A stretch of DNA of 64,000 bases from Linanthus parryae (Eukaryota > Streptophyta > Magnoliopsida > Ericales > Polemoniaceae), in NCBI GenBank assembly GCA_023055425.1, contig JALGPY010000008.1, positions 9,062,501 through 9,126,500 on the forward strand, read 5' to 3'. The notes under the pieces were generated by a model, which saw only the letters and a program-made list of their open reading frames with translations, was not told the DNA's origin and ran no database searches. Of the stretch, positions 34,288 to 46,330 are shown piece after piece (positions within the stretch are counted from its first letter, which is position 1; every line of letters begins with the position of its first letter). The position numbers and the translations under genes are program-made.

Positions 34288-37200
34288 ACCAGGCGGAAGC
34301 AAACACTGTGACAAACGTGGTTACTGGTACATTCTTAGTCCACAACACTCCTGCTTACGTACTCTTTGATAGTGGGGCATCCTATTCTTTCATATCGTCA
34401 TCTTTTGCTAGAAAACTAGGACTTCAACCCTCTCATATGAACCCTGTGTCTATAGCTACACCTGCAAAACAGGTAGTAAACTGTGATTCCATCATTAGGG
34501 GAGTAGTCATAAGCATCCAAGAATGTGAGATACCCACTGACCTAATCCTCTTTGACCTAGAAAACCTAGATGTTATTCTAGGAATGGACTGGCTAGGAAA
34601 GCACCATGCTCATATTGATTGTCGTAACCAAAAGGTAAGCCTAAGAGGACCAAAGGGTAAGAGAATCTCTCACATAGGAATCACCGAGAAACCCAATGTC
34701 AAAATTGTGTCTGCACTTTCCGTAGTCAAAGCCATGAGTAAGGGACACCAAGCCTATCTCTGTTCTGTCCGAGATGATAGTATGGGGACGATGAAACTTG
34801 AGGACATCCCAATTGTTAATGAGTTTCCCGATGTATTTCCCGACGAAATCCCAGGAATGCCACCTAAAAGAGTCGTGGAGTTTACCATTGACCTTGTGCC
34901 AGGGACAGGACCGATCTGCAAAGCACCTTACAGAATGGCACCAGTAGAGCTAGAAGAGTTGAAGGAACAACTAAGGGAATTGTTGGATAAGGGGTATATC
35001 AAACCAAGTGTTTCACCATGGGGAGCACCTATCTTGTTTGTTAAGAAGAAGGACGGTAGTTTGAGACAGTGCATTGATTATAGGGAGCTTAATAATGTGA
35101 CTGTCAAAAATCGATACCCACTCCCGAGGATAGATGACCTCTTTGACCAGCTACAAGGAGCCGATACCTTTTTCAAGATCGACTTAAGATCAGGTTATCA
35201 CCAGTTAAGGGTAGTCGAGAAGGACATCCGTAAGACTGCCTTTAGGACCAGGTATGGGCATTATGAGTTCATTGTTATGCCTTTTGGCCTAACCAATGCA
35301 CCTGCTGTATTCATGGACGTGATGAACCGGGTAATGAAACCTTACTTACACCACTTTGTGGTAGTGTTCATTGACGATATTTTGGTTTACTCTAAGGGGA
35401 AGGAAGAACACGAAGAACACCTTAGAGCTGTTTTGCAAACCCTGAGGCAAGAACAGTTGTATGCTAAGTTTTCCAAGTGTGAATTTTGGATGGATAGGGT
35501 ACCTTTCTTGGGACACATAATATCTAAGGAGGGAATTTCCGTAGACCCAGGAAAGATAACTGCGGTTAGGGACTGGCCAAGACCCAAGAGTGCAACAGAT
35601 ATCCGTAGTTTCTTGGGACTAGCAGGTTATTACCGAAGATTCGTGAAGGACTTTTCCAAAATAGCCAGACCTTTGACCAATCTAATGAAGAAAACCACCA
35701 AATACCATTGGGATGAGAAATGTGAAGAAGCCTTCCAAACCCTGAAGGAAAAGCTAACTACAGCACATATTCTAACCCTACCATCTGAGTCGAGGGAGTT
35801 TGAGGTCTATAGTGATGCTTCGAAGCACGGGTTAGGATGTGTGCTAATGAAAGATGGGAAGGTGATTGCATATGCTTCACGACAGCTAAAATCCTATGAG
35901 GAGAATTACCCAACTCATGACCTAGAGCTAGCCGCAATTGTCCACGCCTTGAAAATTTGGAGACACCACCTTTATGGTGCAACCTGTAAGATTTTCACCG
36001 ACCACAAAAGCCTTAAGTATTTGTTCACCCAAAAGGATTTGAACATGAGGCAAAGAAGATGGTTGGATTTGATCAAGGACTACGATCTACAAATCCAGTA
36101 TCATGAAGGGAAGGCAAATGTAGTCGCCGACGCATTAAGCAGAAAGACAAGCCATACCATCAATGCTTTGAGGAGTTTACCAAAGGAGTTGCGAGCTGAT
36201 ATTCAGACGTTGGGGATTGAATTCCGTCAGCAGGAGGCAAGGGAAGACGTTCTATACAATTTGGTAGCCACACTAGACATCTTTGAGGAGATCAGAAAGG
36301 GACAACCCGGAGACGTGAAACTTGAAAGAATCAGGAAGAAAATCGAGGATGGTTCAACCAAGGAATTCCGAATACACGATGATGGGAGCATAAGGTACAA
36401 GGAGAGGTGGTGTGTGCCCCAAAAGTGTAAGGAGGTCAAGGAACGGTTAATGAGAGAAGCACACAACACGCCATACTCCATACATCCAGAAGGAGATAAG
36501 TTGTACAAGGACTTGAAAAAGCAGTTTTGGTGGCCAAGAATGAAGAACGAGGTTGCAGAATTCGTAGCCCGATGTCTCACGTGCCAAAAGGTGAAATTTG
36601 AACACAAGAGGAAAGGAGGTTTGGTGCAACCTTTGGAAGTACCCATGTGGAAATGGGATTCGATATCAATGGACTTTGTGACTGCTTTGCCAGTAACGAA
36701 GAATGGTTTGAATCAGATTTGGGTTGTAGTTGACAGATTGACGAAGACGGCAAGATTCATCCCAATGAAGGACACTTGGGATATGGAGCAACGAGCAGAC
36801 GCGTACATCAAGAATATCGTTAGATACCATGGTGTACCAAAGGACATCGTGTCTGACCGAGACCCAAACTTTCTCTCACATTTCTGGCAAGCATTACAGA
36901 AAGCCTAAGGCACTCAGCTGAAGTTCAGCACCGCTTTCCACCCAGCTACTGATGGACAGACGGAACGAACCATACAAACACTGGAGGATATGTTGCGAGC
37001 ATGTGTCATGGACTTCCAAGGTTCTTGGGTAGACCGGTTACCATTGATAGAGTTCTCGTACAACAATAGTTACCACGCAAGTATAGGGATGGCACCCTAT
37101 GAGGCACTATATGGGCGGAAATGTAGGACACCCTTGTGCTGGAATGACATCAGCGAGACACTAGTTTTGGGACCACAAATGATTGAGGAAATGATGAGTC

Positions 37201-37715
37201 AGGTCAGAATCATTCAGCAACGGATGAAAGCGGCCCAGGATCGATAGAAGTCTTATGCAGACCAGAAACGAAGACCCGTGGAGTTCAAGGTTGGAGACAA
37301 AGTGTTCCTGAAGGTATCACCAACCAAGGGAGTTTCTCGTTTCAATCAGAAGGGAAAACTCAGTCCCAAGTTCATCGGTCCCTACGAAGTTCAGGACAGG
37401 ATAGGATAAGTAGCCTACCGTTTAGATCTTCCTTCTAATCTGGGTCGAGTCCATAACGTCTTTCACGTGTCTCAACTTAAGAGGTACATTCCAGACCCAT
37501 CACATATCTTAGATCCCGAACCCTTAGAATTGGACCCTACTCCTACGGACGAAGAACACCCTGTCAAAATCCTAGACACCAAGACTAGAAAGACTCGTAC
37601 CACGTCAACCACGTTGGTCAAAGTGTTATGGAACAGTCACCTGACGGAGAACGTCACATGGGAAGCTAAAGCTGACATGAAACAACGATATCCCCACTTG
37701 TTTGAACAGGTATAA
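34284..37715 (+). pseudogene. outer gypsy pol with chromodomain tail, three nonsense codons
   Basis: Protease [13 protein letters not shown] at about residue 29. RT contains [40 protein letters not shown] and [11 protein letters not shown]. RNase H contains [10 protein letters not shown] and [11 protein letters not shown]. The integrase HHCC finger runs to [16 protein letters not shown], with core residues in [28 protein letters not shown] and [20 protein letters not shown]. The C-terminal chromodomain-like part is STTLVKVLWNSHLTENVTWE. Stops interrupt at 36906-36908 (TAA), 37245-37247 (TAG) and 37407-37409 (TAA). The order RT-RNaseH-INT is Ty3/gypsy, and the tail marks a chromovirus. The element cannot encode integrase. 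Confidence 0.93.
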
Positions 37716-37855
37716 ACTCGAGTGACGAGGACGTCACTCCTTTAAGGGGGAGGAGACCTTCACACTTTTAGTTACACTTTTACTCATCATATTTTACTCG
37801 CTACATAGTTAATACATGAGATTACGCACTTTGCATTTAGTATTCATAGTACAGT
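37716..37855 (+). other. outer gypsy 3' untranslated segment, with an extra purine tract
   Basis: Contains ttaagggggaggaga at about 37742-37756, resembling the true polypurine tract at 53619-53635. It ends with target copy ACAGT (37851-37855) of the Tat element and continues at 53580. Confidence 0.7.
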
Positions 37856-38480
37856 TGTGCACAAGAGATTCCGGCAGGGAGACCTCCGTGTACACCGTAC
37901 GTAGTGGATCAGGGATCGCACAGGAAGAATAGGGGTGTGTGTAGGGAGAGAGTAAGTCAGTAGCAATGTCTGAGAGAGAGACAGAGGTTTGGCAGAGCTT
38001 CCGCGTATGGCAGTGTTGTTCTCTTTGTATGGAAAGAGTAACGATGTATATATACTGGAGAACGTGACCGTTGTAGTGTGGTTAATGCGCCCATTAATGG
38101 CGGCTTAATTAGCTTAACCGTAACGGCACGTTCGTCCGAGTATATAGGAACCGTTATAGCACGTGGTGCGCGAGTACCGGAACCGTTACGAGGTTGACCG
38201 GGTTTGACCGGATTGACCGGGTTTATGGAGCTCGTGCCATAAATCTCTCAAAACAGTTACTAAAGGTCGCGTGCGGGCTTGGCTCGCACGCGACAGGGCT
38301 TACCCTAGCCTCCAAACCACAAGTCCCTACAAGTCCCGTGCAGTGGTATGCGAGGGCTCTGTCTCGCAGCCCCCACATGGATCAGCTCGGCTGGTGATCC
38401 TGTGTGTGTGGAGCACAATATGGTGTGCTGGATGGTCGCCACGTGGCCTGGATCTGCCATGTCATAAAGCAGTATCTACA
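37856..38480 (-). repeat. Tat element 3' LTR
   Basis: 625 bp, same as 52950-53574 by visual comparison. It carries a minus-strand TATATATA at 38047-38054 as the element's own promoter box. Confidence 0.95.
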
Positions 38481-38496
38481 TTAGCCCCCTTTCTGC
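38481..38496 (-). other. Tat element polypurine tract
   Basis: Minus strand AGAAAGGGGGCTAA immediately before the 3' LTR, where second-strand synthesis would start. Confidence 0.8.
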
Positions 38497-38740
38497 GCGT
38501 GAAGGCTCGTAGCTGTATAGGCTTCCATGCGCGGAAACCAACATGCGCGTCGTCGCCACGCACCAATTCAAATACGGGTAAGTTCAGCCCCCGTGCGTGT
38601 CATTATGACCTAAAACCCCTAGAGTCGTGCCGTCTGACCTTTAGGGTTTTAGGCGTGACGTCAGCCCGTCCTGTGATTGCGCGACACGACGGTGACGGTT
38701 GCGATTCGACTACTGAAGGGACGCAACCCTTCATTCTTTT

Positions 38741-38751
38741 GGATAAATACC
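38741..38751 (+). promoter_or_regulatory. TATA-like box of the antisense gene
   Basis: GGATAAATACC about 430 bases before the antisense gene's start codon. Next come about 120 bases that can form a 5' UTR exon ending at a GTTGGC donor (38904), with an intron to the CGCAG acceptor at 39169. Confidence 0.45.
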
Positions 38752-39171
38752 TTGTATCCCATTATTGCAAAGCATCACTTCTTTCTCTTAAAGTGAATGG
38801 TATCCGGAGATCTTCGAGAGCAGATCCAGATCATCAACCACCAGTTCAACTGCAAATCGTATTCTTCAACTGTGCATATCCAAGCAGGCTTCAAGGAAAC
38901 AAGGTTGGCCTCGTTTACTTTTTGATTTTAAAATAGCGGCGTTTGCCTTGAACTGCGTTGAATCTGTAAACCCATGAAATCTGTGAAGAGGCTTTGATCT
39001 TTAAACCTGCTTCGTTTTTAATCTTTCAACAATATTGGGTCTTGCAAATCCCCAATTTCTGAAATCGGCACCGGAACTGTCTGCTTTCCTTTGCATAGAT
39101 CTCGAATTCCAAAATTCAAACTGAAGTGTGGTATTTCTCCCCCCCCTTTTTTTTTTTGCCCTTTCGCAGGA

Positions 39172-42100
39172 ATGGCCAAAACAAGAGTAACCAGACCCGT
39201 CAAGGAAGATGAAGAGATGCCGGAGCTTCCGCAGGCTCTGTGGCGAAAAGCCCCCTTTCTGGGTGGGAAGGATTTTTACCACGCAAGGGTGAAGGCGAAG
39301 AGGATGCCTGATCCTGTTCCAGTTGAGCAGTTGTTAACACTGACTCGCCCAGTTAACTCAGCCTTGCTCGAGTTAGTTGGCTCCGAGGATGTGGTTCGAT
39401 TGGGAATCGAGAATGGGCACTTCCCATACACTGCAATTTCTACTCAGGCGTTTGTCCAGAAATTGGACTATATGGATGAGTGGACTGACCACGTGTTGGG
39501 TAATTACGCCGAAACTCTTGATGAAGTCGGCATTTTCTTCGCTGTCCGTGCTATGAAGGGTGCTGCCGTGAAGTTGGATCAGTCCATGCTTCTAGACCTT
39601 CTGTCCCGCTATTCGCCTGCGACTCACACATTTCACTTTGCTGAGTTCGAGGCTGCCCCCACGCTCGAGGACGTTCAAATGCTGTATGAGCTTTCCCCCA
39701 TGGGCGAGGTGGACCCCTTGAGTCACTTAAGAACATCTGCGGAATTGGCCTTGTACGCGCAGATGGAGGAGTGCCTAGCAGAGGTAAAGAAAATCTCCAC
39801 TCGGTGGACCAGTACGAAACCTCTTCCGAACTGGCAGCTTGTTGATACATCTGCGAAGAATACCTGGCACAAGTGGTTGCAGTACTTCTTCCGAGACTAT
39901 GCGAGCAGCAGCATTACTAAGAAGCTTTTGAGCGGAAACCCGAAGGCCGAGAATTACGTAGAGGGCAAGGGTTATCATCTGACCCTTTGCGCCTTTCTTT
40001 GTGCTTGGCTGTCGAGGTATCTGATTGATGGTCACCCCCATGACGGGGTCTTCTACCATGTGCTGCCACTTGCGGTGAGGCTCGCTCTTGGCCAGAGAGT
40101 CGCGCTCGGACCCTTGGTCTTGGGTACGTTGTATTATAGGCTGGACCAGCTGGTTCTGGCGATGAGGGAATCGCGCGGCCGTCTCGATGTTCTGACCTTT
40201 GTCAATATCAGCTTTTTGACAATGTGGGTTTTTGAGCGCTGGCCGTCTTATGCTCCAACTCCCCTCCCACTTGAGAAGTGGTGTCCCCCAGGCGAGACGG
40301 AAGCGTTCAACAGCGGGAGAGCTGCGAGATGGTTTGGAGCAAGCAACACCAAGTGTACTTGGAGCTTGATATGCGACAAACGAAGGGAGTTCACTGCCAG
40401 GCCCTACGCCACACGTGTCGAGAATGTGCGGTGGTTTCCAAAGCTATACCCTTCCAAAGGTATGGTCTTGTCAGAAGACCTTCTCTTTGAAAAGGGGCCG
40501 CATTTCCACGAGCGCTATCGTGAGTTCTTTTGCTGGTGTCTGCGAGGTTCTCTTCCTGCACTTGCAGAGCACATTCGTGAGCTCGCGCCACGATATGAAA
40601 GGCTTACAGTGGATGTTGACCCCACTCGGGTCTCTCCTCAGTTTGGTTTTGATGCGGTGGCCCCATCAATCTGGCCCCAGTCTATCGTCAGAGGGTGCTA
40701 CAAGCGCTTGCTGACAAAGGAGTGCAAGACGGTCCTCATGAGCAATCTTCCCTTCGAGCAGCCTGCGGGAACTCGCAAGGGTGGTTGTTCCCACAACTGG
40801 ATCGCATACTGGATTGCCCAGCAGACGAGGATGGAGACGGAGGCGGCGGCGCAGCCAGGAAGGGCCCCCTTGATCAAGAGAAACTCTTTTCCGTTTCGCC
40901 CCAATTGCAGTTTGAGCGAGTCTGAGTACGGTTGCTACTCGTTGTTGGACCGCGAGAACCACTTGTGCCCCGATTTCATTCTGAAGGAGCAGGTCGATGC
41001 AATCAAGAAGGGTGACACGCAGGTCATCAAATATAGCAAGGCGTTTGCTGGGGTAAGCAGTTTCCTTGTGTGCTTTTAAGCTCTTTGATTTGCTTGCACT
41101 GATGCTTTTTGTTCTGTATTGTCTAGTGTCATGTGCGGAGGTTCGCAGCTGGTGACCGCTCCAAATCGCTGGTGGACACTATTGTTGCCACCAGAAGGAG
41201 GGGAGAATCGTACCGGCTAGCATGGAGGATGGATGCCGAGGTCGAGACAAGGGTTCGTGCAGTCATGAATACTTTTGCTGACTCGCTGATAGACAACCCT
41301 CCGGCTCCGTCTCCTCCTAGAGATGACCCGTCCCCTCCAGCGACTGCGGCGCCGAGAGTGAAAAGACCTAGGCAAAAGGGAATTACGATTTCTTCCCCTA
41401 GGAGCGCTCCAGCTTCGCCCCCAGTGAGGTCCCTTTCTGTCAAGGACAAAGGTAAGGGTCGTATGCCCGGCAAGGTGCGAAAAGATCTCGCAGTTGAAAC
41501 CTTCGTTCCATTCAATCAAGAGGAAGAGGAAGAGAGGCAGGAGCCCCAAGCAAGTAATGAAGAAGAAGAAGAAGGAACAGTTGTGATGCGCGAGGAAGAG
41601 TCAGGAGGTACTTCCGTCGCATTTCCTTGTCCTTTATCATGACTTTTGTGCAGTTCTTTTCTTTGAACCAATTTTGTATTCGCAGATGATGATGATGAAG
41701 CCGTTGGTGGCCTCGTGGCCAAGAGGCAAAAGAGAAATGCCCACTCTGGCGTTTCAGATGATCCCATAAGTGAGGATGTTCTTGCTGAGTCCCGGAGGAC
41801 AGCCGCGGAGGCTGCTGAAAGAAGAAGGCAGCGAGAGGAAGAGGAGCTCGAGCGTGTGAAGCAACGGAGCCTCGAAGAGCAGCACGTCGACGACTTAGTG
41901 CGTCCAGTTGGCGAGGAAGACGAGCTTCCCGAAGAAGTGGCTCCCCATGTGGAGGAAGAAAATGAGGTTCCCGAAGGGGATGCAGCGGAGCTAGAGCAAG
42001 TCCAAGCAGACTTCGCAGAGATCGCGGGTGGCGATAAAGGTGAGATCTTCAATCTCGCAGTTACTTATAGAGATGTAATTGTGGGTGCGTTGAAGCACGG

Positions 42101-43461
42101 TGTGTCAAAGCCTGACATTCGCCGTTGGTTGGTAAGCAAATGCGGAGAACCCTCAGGTAATCATTTTGAGTGATATGCATGTACTAGGCTGTGACCATTT
42201 GAGACAAAGTCATGACTGGTTTAATCGCATCCCAGGTCACGCCTCTCTTAAAGACTTGCTTAGTGAAGATACACTGATAGGGCACGGTTCCACGTCCCTA
42301 GTGTATGATGAGGATACCTCAATCCCACCTTCGCGTGGAGGTGCTTATTCTTAGCTTTAGCAAAAGATAACGAAATAACTTATAACGCAGGTTACCTCAT
42401 ATTATCGCATTTGATATCGCAGGTCATGCTGAGGAACCTGAGCTGGAGCAGAGAAGCCAGACTTCTGCATCCCATGTTCCAATTTCGAGCTCTCATACCG
42501 AGAAGCCCGTCGCAGCTGCCGGACACGCAAGTGAGCATCTCGAGGATGTCATTGAACTTTCCGATGATGTCGAAGCTAATGCCGTGCCGGTGGACGAAGG
42601 TGTCCGTACCGGTGGTGAGGAGGAAAGAACAAGTGATGCCAACATTTTCGCATCTGATAGTGTCTTCCGTCCAGCGACTTCGGTTGTGCCTCCGGCGATG
42701 ACTGAGCCAGGAGCACCTATTCCTGCGTGGAGCATTTGGGGCTCGCAGGTTGGGAATGTAATCGCAGCTGGTGCAGCTTACACTCTTCCTCCTAACTATG
42801 AGAGTTTGGAGCTCGCAGCTGATAGGAGAGCCACGGAGCGAGGGCAGTCTTCGAACAACTCGGTGGCTCGCATTCCCTCTATTCATGAAATTCTGGAAGG
42901 GACTGGTAAGCAGAGATTTTACCATTCGCACGTCGCGTTATTTGCTTGCGAGTTTTGACATCATGACTTGTTTTTGATGTCTCAGGTTTGAAGCAAACCG
43001 ATGTAGACTGGGTGGTTCGGATGCGCCTCAGATACCCCCGATCGTTTGTGAGGTGTCTGGAGATCAGTCCTTTTGACAGGAGGCTATTCCTTACTGAAGC
43101 CATCTGGATACTAGAGCAGCTGTGTGCGGCTACACCTGCGACCATTTCGGCCCAGAGCGCCGAATTGCTGTGTGGCATGTGCCAAAATCTCGTGCTCAAA
43201 GTCCAAGGTAGACTTAGTTTCAAATTCCTCAAGGACAGAGTTACACTGATTCGCGCAGCTGTAACTTTGAATCTCGGGCACCAGAATCTCGCAGCTGAGA
43301 TGCAGAAGGTGGAGCAGCAGAAGCAAAAGGTTGATGAAGCTTTGAAGCTGTATCATGAAATGAATGCCAAGTGCGAGCAACTAAAGCAAGAAGTGCAACA
43401 AGTGGAGAGGCTGATCGAGCAGTTCGAGCCCCAGGATTCCTTAGTCAAAAATTTGTTTTGA
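39172..43461 (+). CDS. antisense plant-mobile-domain (PMD) gene inside the Tat element, about 1263 aa
   Basis: Five coding exons with clean GT-AG joints that keep one frame: 39172-41052, 41127-41607, 41686-42156, 42423-42905, 42986-43461 (3792 bases). Start MAKTRVTRPVKEDEEMPELP right after an intron acceptor. Residues about 40-500 match the aminotransferase-like plant mobile domain (PMD) by motif: THTFHFAEFEAAPTLEDVQM, CAFLCAWLSRYLI, LGTLYYRLDQLV. Then come an SP/basic stretch, an acidic coiled-coil stretch (EAAERRRQREEEELERVKQR), a second SP/acidic region, a compact domain (WVVRMRLRYPRSFV) and a C-terminal coiled coil. Antisense extra ORFs, some PMD-related, are known from Tat elements. The function is unknown. 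Alternative: a captured host gene. Exon limits are read from sequence, not from transcripts. Confidence 0.75.
42236..42354 (+). other. possible alternative exon of the antisense gene
   Basis: It follows an acceptor (CGCATCCCAG), starts in the same phase and with almost the same codons (GHASLKDLL) as exon 4 (GHAEEPEL), but reaches a TAG at 42352-42354. Using it would give a shorter protein of about 830 residues lacking the C-terminal coiled coil. Confidence 0.35.
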
Positions 43462-44690
43462 CTTTTTGAATTTTGAAAAGAAAACAGGAAAATGGTCGAG
43501 ACATTAATGTAATATTTTGAAACATTAATGTAATGTTGCTAGGGTTTCTCCCCCTTCTTTTTTTTTAACAACAAACAATGAGTTTGCCCGTTTTGCCCCT
43601 TTCGGGATTTGATTGGACATTTCTGTGCATATCCAATTATGACATCAGCAATTGATTCTTTGCTTGATTTTCGCGCTAATTTCTCGGCAGATAAGCACGC
43701 TTCCGTTGGGAAGTCCATCCGAATCATGACTATCCGTCATTTATTAGGATACGCAACCGAATCGTCGTAGCCTTTAGTAGGGTAATTGATTTTTACCGCT
43801 TTTCAAGGCGTAAGTGATTGAACTTACCCTCTTTTTGAATTTGCTGACTCATCTTAAGCAACCGAAGAGTCTCCACAGGGCCTATATAAACCCCGTCTTT
43901 GCCATTTGGGCTCTTTCATCCCAAACATGTGCTTTGCCGTGAGTCCTTGCGACTGCTGGCTTCAACGCTTGTTTTTCGTTGATTCATGGCAACTTCAAGT
44001 TTTGAATCCTGAGTTTGCGCTTTGTGCTATAGGAATAGTTTCCAAGATCCACTTTATGAGGCTTATTGCTGTTTATAACCGTCATAAAGAGGATGCAGAC
44101 AATATCTCATGTACGTTCGAAGAAATTTCTTCGTGTATTATGTGTGCAGGTCATGTTTCCGGCCGCCTCGTGGCGAGGTGCAGCGCCGAAGTGACCGTGC
44201 TACCGTCTCGTAATGAACGGCGTGATTCTCCTCCAGCATCCCTGGAGGAGAACTCATTGCCCCCACGTTCTTGAACTCAGGGTTGTAAACCGCTGTGTTC
44301 ATCCCCGTCTACAAGGAGCCCTTGCCCGCTGGAGCTTGTGTTTGCAGCTTGATCGCTGGAACCGGTGGTTCCTTGGGCAAATGTTATGGGGAGCGTATCT
44401 GACAACGGTCTTGTCGGATAGCGGAATGTCGAGCGTATGGTTTCATGTGGCTCTTTTTAGAGCGGGATCCCCTTTGCTACAGATGTCACCCACAGATTTG
44501 GACATCGTGTAGCCGGCGCTTGAAGCCAGGGCGATTCATTCTTTGCAGTCCGGGTTTCCGTTCCGCGTTTCTGCTGGCTTATCAGCCATTTTTCGAATGT
44601 ATTGTAAGCCATGTTGGCTGTGTAGTTAGATGCGAGCTTTTCGCTTGTAAGCTGCTATCTAGATAGATAAATTGTAAGTCATTTGACTCA
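43462..44690. other. Tat element 3' region between the antisense gene and the tandem array
   Basis: No recognisable protein on either strand. A plus-strand TATATAAA (43883-43890) in a gggcctatataaacccc context looks like another promoter, followed by an unrecognised 122-codon ORF (43906-44274) that overlaps candidate splice sites. I would not call a gene here. Confidence 0.4.
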
Positions 44691-44879
44691 TAATGATAAA
44701 TAGTATTTGTATCATCTGTTCTTTGCAACAAAATACAATTTCGCATGCGTTTCGGCTTGTTTTGCCTTGCATAATGACATGTTATGATTTCACATATGCG
44801 ATGTCAATTTACAGATATTTCGCTAGATCATTCGAGATCGTAATTTCGCAGCTGTGCCATCTTGACGGATGGGCTTGTA

Positions 44880-46330
44880 GTTGGTCGTTGTAAATCGTAT
44901 GAGATCACGTTCGCAACGTTGTTATTGTTCCAGATAATTTTCCAGAGATCAATCAAGATCGTTGAGTTGTGCAAATTGCTATCATAGAAGATAGGCTTTG
45001 TTTGAGATCGTTTCTCGCACAAACTGCTATCATAGCAGACAGATCTTTAGAAGATCAAATAAGATGATTCTGCACTCGCGTTGCCATCATATCAGACGGG
45101 CTTGGATAATTAATCAAAATTGCTATCGTAACAGATAGGCTTTGAGAAGATCATTATAAGATCGCATCTGTATAGCCCGCCATCTCAAGAGATAGGCGTT
45201 AAATGATCGATTGAGATCACTTTTGCATTTCGTTGCTATCGCCGAAGGTAGGCTTTGGATGATCATGTAAGATCGTATTTTTGTTTGGGTGCTATCGTAA
45301 GAGATAGGCTTTAATGATCACTTAAGATCGCATTCGTATTTGATTGCTACCATGAGAGATAGGCTTTAGATGATCACTTAAGATCGCATTTGCGTTTGGC
45401 TGCTATCGTAAGAGATAGGCTTTAATGATCACTTAAGACCGCATTCGTATTTGATTGCTACCGTGAGAGATAGGCTTTAGATGATCACTTGAGATCGCAT
45501 TTGCGTTTGGCTGCTATCGTAAGAGATAGGCTTTAAATGATCACTTAAGATCGCATTTGCATTTGATTGCTACCGTGAGAGATAGGCTTTAGATGATCAC
45601 TTGAGATCGCATTTGCGTTTGGCTGCTATCGTAAGAGATAGGCTTTAAATGATCACTTAAGATCGCATTTGCATTTGATTGCTACCGTGAGAGATAGGCT
45701 TTAGATGATCACTTAAGATCGCATTTGCGTTTGGCTGCTATCGTAAGAGATAGGCTTTAAATGATCACTTAAGATCGCATTTGCATTTGATTGCTACCGT
45801 GAGAGATAGGCTTTAGATGATCACTTAAGATCGCATTTGCGTTTGGCTGCTATCGTAAGAGATAGGCTTTAAATGATCAACTAAGATCACATTCGTATTG
45901 GCTGCCATCGTAGGAGATGGGCTTTAGATGATCTCTTAAGATCGCATTCGCGTGTAACTGCTATCGTAAGAGATAGGCTTTAGATGATCGATTAAGATCA
46001 CATTTGTAGTGGCTGCCATCGTAGGAGATGGGCTTTAGATGATCGATTAGGATCACGTTTGCGTTTGCTGCTATCGTGGGAGATAGGCTTTGATGATCGA
46101 TTAGGATCACGTTTGCGTTTGCTGCTATCGTGGGAGATAGGCTTTGATGATCGATTAGGATCACGTTTGCGTTTGCTGCTATCGTGGGAGATAGGCTTTG
46201 AATGATCGATTAGGATCACGTTTGCGTTTGCTGCTATCGTGGGAGATAGGCTTTGAATGATCGATTGAGATCGCATTTGCTATCGTAAGAGATAGGCTTT
46301 AATGATCAATTAAGATCGCGTTTGTATTTG
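44880..46330. repeat. tandem repeat array in the Tat 3' UTR, 54-56 bp units
   Basis: More than twenty units built on (t)gctatcgtNagagatagg plus ctttNaatgatc...aagatcgcattt. From about 45230 to 45890 two 56-bp variants alternate (cgtaagag/catttgat and cgtgagag/gtttggc), making a 112-bp higher-order unit. At about 46030-46260, four 54-bp units are almost identical. The left part (44880-45230) is degenerate. Arrays in this position are a known trait of Tat elements and a documented source of satellites. Repeated short peptides can be read from the 54-bp part but have no support as proteins. Confidence 0.93.

Noticed and set aside
38194..38936. ORFs within the Tat LTR (also at 53288-53655)
   Set aside because: Non-coding LTR sequence repeated at both ends; no start context or motif.
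39551..40962. Minus-strand ORFs in the PMD region as part of the Tat pol strand
   Set aside because: Short, overlapping shadows with no retroelement motif; the plus strand carries the coherent protein.
41516..42052. Ser-rich minus-strand ORF
   Set aside because: Reverse complement of the Glu/Arg-rich exons 2 and 3 of the antisense PMD gene.
45961..46276. Repetitive-peptide ORF on the minus strand (repeats of ILIDH..LSPTIAANAN)
   Set aside because: Produced only because the local unit is 54 bp, a multiple of three. Elsewhere in the array the frame is not kept.
44880..46330. CRISPR-like array of repeats and spacers
   Set aside because: Units are continuous with no unique spacers, in a plant retroelement 3' UTR. 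It is a tandem satellite-type array.
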